Assembly (NCBI GenBank): GCA_910573755.1
Contig: CAJTBO010000036.1
Coordinates: forward strand, 1 to 45,985
Direction: 5' to 3'
Length of the DNA stretch: 45,985 bases
Source: Lachnospiraceae bacterium
GTDB lineage: Bacteria; Bacillota; Clostridia; Lachnospirales; Lachnospiraceae
Position 1 is the first letter of the stretch, and the number at the start of each line of letters is the position of its first letter. A model generated the notes under the pieces. The model saw only the letters and a list, made by a program, of their open reading frames with translations. It ran no database searches and had not been told where the DNA came from. Made by a program: the position numbers and the translations under genes. Below are positions 39,980-45,985 of this stretch, in pieces.

Positions 39980-42900
39980 ATGAACACCATATGCCACGAC
40001 ATTTTCAGGGCCATCCACGAAGGAAAATGGCTGAAGATCGAATATAAAAACAAAGAGGAACAGATCACCAGATACTGGATCGGCATCCGCGGCCTGAACC
40101 CGGTAAAGCGCACGCTTTCCGTGGACGGACTGCACCTTGCCAGATATACGACCGAGTCTTACCAGAATATCTATATTGATTCCATTCTGACCTCCCAGGT
40201 CGTGGAAGGCTCCTACTGCCCGCTCAATGACAGCCTGATCCGGGATATCTACTCAAACCCCCACAAATACAGGGCGCTTTTTGACAACATAGCCAACTTA
40301 AAGGTGCTGAACTATCTGGAAATGTGCAACCGCATGGACACCACGCCCTATTACTCGAACTTTGAACTCGTTCAGTATCTGGACGGCGAAAGTTTTCAGG
40401 GGACGGACTACCATCTCACCCAGACGCAGTTTCAGACGATCGTCAAACATTTCCAGTTCAAAATGGAAAAGCGGAAAAAAGCGGACGGAAAACTGCACAT
40501 CCAGCAGCTTGCCATGAATGTTTTAAGCCTCCATACCCCCAAGGGTCTATATGTGCTGGCTTACAGAAAGCTGCAGCTCGATGTCAAAAACAGGCTGCTC
40601 CACCCGGACGAGGATATCACCATCTGTACGGAATTTGCTTTGGGAGACACGAAAGAAAGTATCCGGAAATATCTGGACGCGGAAGAATATGAACTGTTAA
40701 AGGATTTTGAGGCAAATCAGGAGCAGATCAAAGACTGCATGACAAAACGTATACGGCAGCCGGCGGCTGTGGATGACATGCCCTATATCATCGGCCTCGG
40801 CATGGAGATCATTCTGGATCTGCACAGGGAATATCAGGCTATTATCGATATGTACCATCAGGACACAGCCCCGGTTCCCATCCGGGCGTTTTTCGGTGAC
40901 CTGCTAAGCCGCCCCCTGCGCAGAAAGCAATACCCCATTACCCTGATCGACAACCGGATCAATTTAGACCAGCTTCTGGCGATCCACAACGCCATGAAAT
41001 ATCCCACTGCCTATATCCAGGGCCCGCCCGGCACCGGCAAGACCAATACTATCATCAATACCATTGTGACCGCTTTCTTCAATGAGAAGACGGTTCTTTT
41101 CGCTTCCTATAACAACCACCCGATCAGCAATGTATTCGAGAAACTCCTTGAACTGAAATACAGGGGAAAGCCAATCCCCTTTCCCGTCCTGCGTGTGGGA
41201 AACATGGATAAAGTCAGGGAAGCCGTCCAATACATTAAAAATGTATATACACAGATACAGTCGGTGACGGTGTTTGAGTCCACGCTGGACCGGAATAAAG
41301 AAGGCAGGGCGGAACGCGCCAAAAGACTGTCAAACCTGCTGAAAAAGTATGAGGACCTGCTGGATCTCAAAGAGCGGCAGGAAACCCTGGACCGCATGAT
41401 GGAATACCAGAGCCGGTTAAAAGCCACCCTGGAGATGGTGCCTTTTCAGGCGGACCTGCAGGGCCGCCAGCTCAGTCAGATCCGGCACAGGATCAGCACG
41501 CTCGGCGAGATCACGGATGCGGAAGCGCTCGCTCTGTTGGAAAACGATCAGGACGAGCTCTATAAGTATCTCTATTATACTTCCGCACGCTATATCAAAA
41601 AGCTGGATGAAGAGAAATACAAAGATCTGCGGCATATCCTGTTTGAGGAAGATCCGGAAAAACAGGCTGCCGGCTTTAACCAGTATCTCAGTAAAACGGA
41701 AAACATCAAAAAACTGCAGAAGATCTTTCCCGTCATCATCACCACCTGCATCTCCGCCCATAAGCTGGGGGAACCGGAGCCCATGTTCGATATGGTGATC
41801 ATCGACGAAGCGAGCCAGTGCAATACGGCAGTCTCCCTTGTGCCGATCATCCGTGGCGAAAGCCTGATGCTGGTGGGCGATCCCCAGCAGCTAAACCCCG
41901 TCATCCTGCTGGACGAGATGACAAACCAGAAACTGCGGAAACGCTACCATGTCGCCGACGAGTATGACTACAGAAAAAACTCCATATATAAGACCTTTCT
42001 GGCTTGTGACGCGGTCAGCGACGAAGTGCTTCTGCGCAGCCATTACCGCTGCAACCGGAAGATCATTGAATTTAACAACAAAAAATACTATAACTCAAAA
42101 CTGCAGATCTGTTCCGGCAGCACCGAGCCGCAGCCGCTTGTCTATATAGACGTCAAAAGCCGCCCTGGTGAGGTCAAAAACACGGCTGACCGGGAAGCGG
42201 AAGAGATCGTCCGGTATGCCGCACTGCATCAGGACAAGTCGATCGGCGTGATCACGCCCTTCGTCAATCAGAAAAAACTGATCGAGGACGCACTGCGGCA
42301 GCACCGCCTGCAGAATGTGGCGTGCGGAACCGTCCATGCCTTTCAGGGGGATGAAAAAGATGTGGTTTTATTTTCCACAGCGATCACGGACCATACCCAT
42401 GCCGGCACCTATGCATGGCTGAAGAACAATAAGGAACTGATCAATGTGGCGACTTCCCGGGCAAGGGAAAAACTGATCGTGCTCTCGGACACCGAAAATC
42501 TGGCACGGCTGCATCAGAAGGGGGAAGAAGACGATCTCTTTGAACTGGTGGAATATGTAAAGAAAAACGGAGAATCCCGGGTAAGCGAAAAGCGCGCAAA
42601 CTCCCGGGCATTGGGCGTAAAGCCCTTCAGCACCGCAACGGAGGAGGCGTTTCTCGGAAACTTAAACCATGCCCTGCAGAATATCTGGCTCTCCCAGAAC
42701 CGGTTCAGCGTCAAAAAGGAAGTGGCGATCTCACAGGTCTTTCAGGATAATACCAGCTACAGCGACCTGTTTTATTCCGGCCGCTTTGACTTTGTCGTGT
42801 ATGAACGCACAGGAAAGGAAGAAATTCCGGTTCTCGCGATCGAACTGGACGGAAAGGAACATTTCGAGGATGAGGTTGTCAAAAACCGCGACAGGAAGAA

Positions 42901-43015
42901 AAATCAAATCTGCCGGGAACATAACATGCAGGTGATAAGGGTGGAGAATTCTTATGCGAGACGATATAACCATATTAAGGAGATCTTGATCAATTACTTC
43001 TCTATTATGCATTAA
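39980..43015 (+). CDS. WYL-like / SF1 helicase / nuclease-like fusion protein, 1011 aa
   Basis: Domains in order: residues ~5-75 resemble a WYL-type ligand-binding fold (GKWLKIEYKNKEEQITRYW, then NIYIDSILTSQVVEGSY). From about 330 on comes a superfamily-1 helicase of the UPF1/DNA2 type, with GPPGTGKTNTI (Walker A, ~347), MVIIDEASQC (Walker B, ~605), LVGDPQQLNPVI, RSHYRCNRKIIEF, GVITPFVNQKKLI, HAFQGDEKDVV and TSRAREKLIVL. The C-terminal ~110 residues (DFVVYERTGKEEIPVLAIELDGKEHF ... QVIRVENSYARRY) look like a DUF2726-type PD-(D/E)XK nuclease with the D-x-ELDGK core. GGAG lies 6 bases before the ATG. This fits an anti-phage or DNA-repair protein. It sits beside mobile-element relics. Confidence 0.85.
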   Translation: MNTICHDIFRAIHEGKWLKIEYKNKEEQITRYWIGIRGLNPVKRTLSVDGLHLARYTTESYQNIYIDSILTSQVVEGSYCPLNDSLIRDIYSNPHKYRALFDNIANLKVLNYLEMCNRMDTTPYYSNFELVQYLDGESFQGTDYHLTQTQFQTIVKHFQFKMEKRKKADGKLHIQQLAMNVLSLHTPKGLYVLAYRKLQLDVKNRLLHPDEDITICTEFALGDTKESIRKYLDAEEYELLKDFEANQEQIKDCMTKRIRQPAAVDDMPYIIGLGMEIILDLHREYQAIIDMYHQDTAPVPIRAFFGDLLSRPLRRKQYPITLIDNRINLDQLLAIHNAMKYPTAYIQGPPGTGKTNTIINTIVTAFFNEKTVLFASYNNHPISNVFEKLLELKYRGKPIPFPVLRVGNMDKVREAVQYIKNVYTQIQSVTVFESTLDRNKEGRAERAKRLSNLLKKYEDLLDLKERQETLDRMMEYQSRLKATLEMVPFQADLQGRQLSQIRHRISTLGEITDAEALALLENDQDELYKYLYYTSARYIKKLDEEKYKDLRHILFEEDPEKQAAGFNQYLSKTENIKKLQKIFPVIITTCISAHKLGEPEPMFDMVIIDEASQCNTAVSLVPIIRGESLMLVGDPQQLNPVILLDEMTNQKLRKRYHVADEYDYRKNSIYKTFLACDAVSDEVLLRSHYRCNRKIIEFNNKKYYNSKLQICSGSTEPQPLVYIDVKSRPGEVKNTADREAEEIVRYAALHQDKSIGVITPFVNQKKLIEDALRQHRLQNVACGTVHAFQGDEKDVVLFSTAITDHTHAGTYAWLKNNKELINVATSRAREKLIVLSDTENLARLHQKGEEDDLFELVEYVKKNGESRVSEKRANSRALGVKPFSTATEEAFLGNLNHALQNIWLSQNRFSVKKEVAISQVFQDNTSYSDLFYSGRFDFVVYERTGKEEIPVLAIELDGKEHFEDEVVKNRDRKKNQICREHNMQVIRVENSYARRYNHIKEILINYFSIMH

Positions 43016-43082
43016 CCAAAAATGATCCTCTATCCATAATCTGCTCCGCAGTGCCGCGATTTACGGCTGCATTTTATAATTT

Positions 43083-43112
43083 AAGGGGCGATAGCACTTT
43101 ATGCTGCCGCCC
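43083..43112. terminator. hairpin after the helicase gene, possible terminator
   Basis: GGGGCG and CGCCCC arms with an AGCA/TGCT inner pairing form an imperfect 12-bp stem 70 bases past the helicase stop. The T-run is weak, so this is a tentative call. Confidence 0.4.
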
Positions 43113-43125
43113 CGCTGATCATCTT

Positions 43126-43428
43126 TTAGTAATTGGAACCTTCGATTCCAACCACGCAGCCATCATCATTTACTCCAACATATAAAACGACGCCATCTGT
43201 ATTGGCATATCCACAATCTCTAATGTACTGCATAACTTCCATTCCGCTGATTTGGGGTATCATCAAATCTAACAGCACAATACTGAACGTATCGCTGTCA
43301 AATAGATTACAGGCGTCCTGCCCATCTGCGGCGCAAGCTACCTCATAATTTTCCATTGACAAGTAATTCGCCAACATTTCGCTGATTTCAGCGTCATCTT
43401 CCACTAACAGGATTTTATGTGTATTCAT
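43126..43428 (-). pseudogene. chimeric ORF: receiver domain joined to an AlbA_2 fragment, 100 aa
   Basis: Residues 1-~68 are the first part of a response-regulator receiver (KILLVEDDAEISEMLANYL, then IVLLDLMIPQISGMEVM with the phospho-acceptor Asp). After MQYIR the sequence changes to YANTDGVVLYVGVNDDGCVVGIEG, the signature strand-loop-strand of AlbA_2/Schlafen-type ATPase domains (usually ANTDGG-x-L-x-IGV-DDG-x-VVG). The receiver lacks its last helices and any output domain, so neither part can work normally. It looks like a deletion product joining two genes in frame. Its start overlaps the end of the neighbouring helix-turn-helix gene by 14 bases. Confidence 0.7.
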
Positions 43429-43600
43429 TTTTTTGCTCCTTTCTTCTTGCGTCTGCAGGCTTTTCCGCGTCCTTTGGTATCAACCACATATACCCAAGTT
43501 TTGAAACGCCCGGTATACGGTTCTCGCTGCAAAGTATCTGTACCCGCATTTCTGAAATGCCCCGTTTTTCCGCTGCCTGTGGTGCAGACATATATTCCAT
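43415..43600 (-). CDS. small helix-turn-helix (excisionase/MerR-like) protein, 61 aa
   Basis: The sequence MEYMSAPQAAEKRGISEMRVQILCSENRIPGVSKLGYMWLIPKDAEKPAD is the winged helix-turn-helix type found in excisionases and in small DNA-binding proteins of integrative elements in Firmicutes. The start at 43598-43600 was chosen because GGGAG lies 5 bases upstream; the longer open frame has no such site. It overlaps the chimeric receiver ORF and is divergent from the XRE gene, so both suggest remnants of an integrated element. Confidence 0.8.
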   Translation of the reverse strand: MEYMSAPQAAEKRGISEMRVQILCSENRIPGVSKLGYMWLIPKDAEKPADARRKEQKNEYT

Positions 43601-43741
43601 ATATTCTCCCGTCCTTTCTTCAAACTGTATCAGTATATAATTATACGCGGACAGCCGGATAATAGCAAACGCCTGATTATGAATTATTTCAGCCAATTAA
43701 TAGAATTGTGTAGACATATTCAAAAAGAAAGGTGAATAATT

Positions 43742-44095
43742 ATGGCAAAAAGACCAGTACCACAATATGATTTCAAGGCTTTTGGGGCGGCAATCAAGGC
43801 GGCGCGGACGGGGCGCAAAGAGAGCCGGAAAAAGGTATGCGACGAAATGTATATATCCCCTCGCTACCTTGCAAATATTGAGAATAAGGGGCAGCACCCC
43901 AGCCTGCAAATCTTTTTTGAGCTTATGCTGCGCTATAACATATCCGTAGATCAATTCCTTATGGAACAGCCCGCAGGGAAGAATACCCAGCGGCGGCAGC
44001 TTGACGCTCTGTTAGACGATATGAGCGATACAGGAATACGGATAGTCACCGCAACGGCGCGGGAGATTGCAGAAGTTGAGAGTGAGGGAGAATAA
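43742..44095 (+). CDS. XRE-family DNA-binding protein, 117 aa
   Basis: A Cro/C1-type helix-turn-helix occupies about residues 14-70 (FGAAIKAARTGRKESRKKVCDEMYISPRYLANIENKGQHPSLQIFFELMLRYNISVDQFL). The tail reads DALLDDMSDTGIRIVTATAREIAEVE, a form seen in regulators carried by clostridial integrative elements. AAAGGTG precedes the ATG. It is divergent from the excisionase-like gene at a shared 141-base gap, the usual arrangement for a control region. Confidence 0.88.
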   Translation: MAKRPVPQYDFKAFGAAIKAARTGRKESRKKVCDEMYISPRYLANIENKGQHPSLQIFFELMLRYNISVDQFLMEQPAGKNTQRRQLDALLDDMSDTGIRIVTATAREIAEVESEGE

Positions 44096-44133
44096 CCGCT
44101 GTCCGGCTAAAATTGAATAGGAACTAAGAAGCG

Positions 44134-44412
44134 TTGCTTAAGAGTCTTCAAGAATTGGATCAGGAATTGGGTTACTCAAAAATCAAAGAGAAAGATTATT
44201 ATTTATTGAATCAGATCCGGGAAATACGTAATTACCGGTGTCATCAATGCTATATTGATTTTCATTATATTGAAAACCCCAAAGAGCATGACAAGGCTTT
44301 TCAAAAGGTGGCTGACAGACTGCATGAAGATGAATTGCGTGTTTATGATTTACAGCAAAAGATAGAAAAGCTGCGTAAAAGTGTTGAAAGGAAACATAGA
44401 CATAAAAAATGA
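44134..44412 (+). pseudogene. truncated ORF with a HEPN-like Rx4H motif, up to 92 codons
   Basis: The frame opens after a TAA at 44125-44127 and has only a TTG near its beginning, so the 5' end seems missing. It contains REIRNYRCHQCYIDFHYIEN: the RNYRCH stretch fits the R-x4-H signature of HEPN ribonucleases, found in many toxin and abortive-infection proteins. A helical C-terminus (LQQKIEKLRKSVERKHRHKK) follows. It could be a defence-gene fragment. It lies just before an IS66 element, which did not cause the truncation of its 5' end. Confidence 0.45.
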
Positions 44413-44609
44413 ATTCAAAAACCTCCGGTTTATTTGTAAGAACACGTTTATAAAAATGAAACAAAAAACATTTAACAGAAAGGAATATAATTATATAGGT
44501 TATGGTCAGAGTTTAAAAGTAAGCGTCAAAACGCCCGCCTTTCATTAAAGTCATTTTTAGTCCATACTTGAAAAAAGCAATAGATTTTTTCAAGGAGGAA
44601 CTAAAGACT

Positions 44610-44996
44610 ATGGATCAATGCACTCATGAAGTCCGTGCCGAATACTGGAAGGGAATCATTAAAGCATGCGGACAGCGTCCAGCCGGACAGTCGGCAAAGA
44701 ACTGGATGGATGAAAACGGGATCTGCGAACAAAGCTATTATCATTGGCAGCGGAAATTCCGGCAAAAGGCTTATGAAGAAATGCGGAAAAACAGCGATGC
44801 CGTTCCGGCAGTGGCAGAAAAGGCGGAATTTTCTTTTGTTGAAATTCCCTATTGCTCTTCAGCAAAGAAAAACGGACAGATGATTTCAGGCAGCACGGTT
44901 GCAGTCATCGGTACTTCTACATTAAAGATCGAGATTACCAATGATATTTCGGATTCCCTTCTGAGCCTGATCATAAGGGAGGCGTCCCATGCTTGA
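44610..44996 (+). CDS. tnpA: IS66 accessory protein TnpA, 128 aa
   Basis: The protein has the TnpA signature of the IS66 group: a short helix-turn-helix-like N-terminus (EYWKGIIKACGQRPAGQSAKNWMDENGICEQSYYHWQRKFR), a variable middle and a C-terminal hydrophobic stretch (TLKIEITNDISDSLLSLIIRE). It is needed for transposition together with TnpB and TnpC. AAGGAGGAA lies before the ATG at 44610; an earlier ATG gives 14 extra residues. It overlaps tnpB by 8 bases. Confidence 0.88.
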   Translation: MDQCTHEVRAEYWKGIIKACGQRPAGQSAKNWMDENGICEQSYYHWQRKFRQKAYEEMRKNSDAVPAVAEKAEFSFVEIPYCSSAKKNGQMISGSTVAVIGTSTLKIEITNDISDSLLSLIIREASHA

Positions 44997-45345
44997 AGAT
45001 GCTGCCGGTATCCGCCGCGTAGTTCTCGCCTGCGGCACAGTCGACCTCAGGAAAGGGATTGACGGCCTGGCAACAATCGTAGGCGATAAGTATGGGCAGA
45101 ATCCTTTTGAAAAAGGAACTCTTTTTCTGTTTTGCGGAAAGCGGTCTGACCGATGCAAAGGACTTTTGTGGATGGGCACGGGTTTTTTGCTTCTATATAA
45201 AAGATTCGAAGCTGGAAGACTGTCATGGCCGAGAAACACACAGGAGGCTGCAGACCTTACAGAGGACCAGTTCCATTATCTGATGATGGGGTTAAATCCC
45301 CTGGATCCGAAGGTCAAAGATGTGGATCCCCCAAAAATTTACTGA
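44989..45345 (+). CDS. tnpB: IS66 accessory protein TnpB, 118 aa
   Basis: The TnpB hallmark is CGTVDLRKGIDGLATIV (about residues 15-31), followed by NPFEKGTLFLFCGKRSDRCKGLLW and GFLLLYKRFEAGRLSWP. The length agrees with the family. Its start overlaps tnpA, a coupling normal for this group. The tail, DPPKIY, fits, so the gene appears complete. Confidence 0.92.
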   Translation: MLEDAAGIRRVVLACGTVDLRKGIDGLATIVGDKYGQNPFEKGTLFLFCGKRSDRCKGLLWMGTGFLLLYKRFEAGRLSWPRNTQEAADLTEDQFHYLMMGLNPLDPKVKDVDPPKIY

Positions 45346-45618
45346 ATGTTTGTGCAAAACAGAGAAAATATACCGCTGTTTCAGCGCATAAAAAATGTCT
45401 GTTTCTGTATGAAACGAGCCTGCGCATGAAAGCTTCCATCTGCTGTCATGAGCTTTGGAAGAAACGTCGGGACCTTGAAAACCCTATATTTTTCAATGCC
45501 GGCACGGAGCATCTGTGCAGTGCTGGCGGTATGGCAGAATGACGATGGCCGTTTTGGGGCCGGATGGCATTTGTTCCTGTTTTCTGTTATACTTATCCTA
45601 TAAAGAAAGGCGGCCATT
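45346..45618. other. 273-base spacer between tnpB and tnpC
   Basis: In most IS66 elements tnpC follows tnpB closely. Here no gene is convincing. A weak promoter-like TATACT (45588-45593) and AAAGG ahead of tnpC suggest that tnpC may have its own transcription or translation start. Nothing else is recognised. Confidence 0.4.
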
Positions 45619-45985
45619 ATGTGCAGGAAATTTACACCGGATGAACTGAATACGATGGACCATGAATCCAAGAACGATGTCATCTATCAGATGCAGGACC
45701 GCCTTGACAGGCTGGAGCATGATTATGAAAACCTTATGGAACAGGTGCGCCTTGCGAACCAGCAGCGTTTCGGCCGCAATACGGAAAAACTGGATGAGAT
45801 CGCAGGACAGCTTTCCTTTTTTAATGAAGCGGAAGCAAACTGCGATGAAAACGTGCCGGAACCAACGATAGAAGAAACTGTTGCTTCTGCCATGAAACCG
45901 CCGCGAAAACATAAGAAGAAAGGGCAGCGTGAAGAGGATCTTAAAGACTTTCCACAGGAAGAGTTCTTCCATGATGTCCCGGCAG
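45619..45985 (+). CDS. tnpC: IS66 transposase TnpC, N-terminal part (runs off the window)
   Basis: The first ~122 residues are visible. They include a coiled-coil region (YQMQDRLDRLEHDYENL) and the family's QQRFGRNTEKLDEIAGQLSFF, then a proline/basic linker with HKKKGQRE before the zinc-finger and DDE parts, which lie outside the window. AAAGG precedes the ATG at 45619. The reading frame is open to the edge. Confidence 0.88.
   Translation, partial: MCRKFTPDELNTMDHESKNDVIYQMQDRLDRLEHDYENLMEQVRLANQQRFGRNTEKLDEIAGQLSFFNEAEANCDENVPEPTIEETVASAMKPPRKHKKKGQREEDLKDFPQEEFFHDVPA

Larger units (their letters stand above)
44519..45985 (+). mobile_element. IS66-family insertion sequence, left part (continues past the window)
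   Basis: The left end is called at GTAAGCGTC (44519), which resembles IS66-family terminal repeats. The preceding eight bases, GTTTAAAA (44511-44518), would be the left half of an 8-bp target duplication. Three genes in the family's usual order (tnpA, tnpB, tnpC) follow, the last cut by the window edge, so the right end is not seen. The 273 bases between tnpB and tnpC are unusually long. Confidence 0.8.

Noticed and set aside
43697-43954. Minus-strand open frame opposite the XRE gene
   Set aside because: It is antisense to a typical XRE protein and has no ribosome site.

Overview
The window looks like a chromosomal segment of a Gram-positive anaerobe of the class Clostridia, most probably a Lachnospiraceae member. 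The pointers are a complete [FeFe]-hydrogenase maturation set (HydE, HydF, HydG) beside a group-B-type [FeFe] hydrogenase, a single-chain clostridial PurL, a SigH-like sporulation sigma factor, several lipoproteins with Gram-positive signals, strong AGGAGG-type ribosome binding sites and moderate GC content. No rRNA, tRNA or CRISPR array was recognised. The organism name is inference.

Region 1 (1-5450) is a minus-strand ECF sigma / DUF4367 anti-sigma-like pair followed by a train of small secreted or lipidated proteins. Two copies of one 40-bp promoter-like block, ahead of the sigma gene and ahead of the first secreted-protein gene, suggest an autoregulated sigma whose regulon includes the secreted proteins. 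The sigma and anti-sigma genes are separated by an array of 16-bp repeats that appears to have expanded from an ancestral GTGA stop/start overlap.

Region 2 (5450-13900) holds a PAP2 phosphatase, a ferredoxin-like [FeFe] hydrogenase, hydF and hydG, a LysE-type exporter, a GNAT acetyltransferase and hydE, all on the minus strand. Region 3 (13900-26150) holds a sigma factor fused to a membrane anchor and outer domain, a secreted protein, a deletion scar between two beheaded genes, an AI-2E family transporter, purL, a TetR regulator, and a 763-residue protein with an N-terminal cyclic-nucleotide-binding-like domain driven by a near-consensus promoter.

Region 4 (26280-33400) is an RND efflux operon (adaptor lipoprotein, pump, TetR, secreted protein) with a palindromic operator at its promoter, then sigH. 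Region 5 (33347-39917) is a sucrose/fructan cassette: intracellular GH32, two ABC permeases, a binding lipoprotein and a divergent LacI regulator with paired AACCGGTT operators. The cassette is bracketed by a 55-bp direct repeat (53/55 identical) that carries the sigH promoter, so it looks like an inserted module.

Region 6 (39918-45985) resembles a defence or mobile-element island: a 1011-residue protein combining a WYL-like N-terminus, a superfamily-1 helicase and a C-terminal nuclease-like domain; a chimeric receiver/AlbA_2 fragment; two small DNA-binding proteins typical of integrative elements; a truncated ORF with a HEPN-like Rx4H motif; and the left end of an IS66-family insertion sequence that runs off the window. 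The best candidates for undescribed biology are the ECF/secreted-protein system with its repeat array, the membrane-anchored sigma factor, and the helicase-nuclease fusion.
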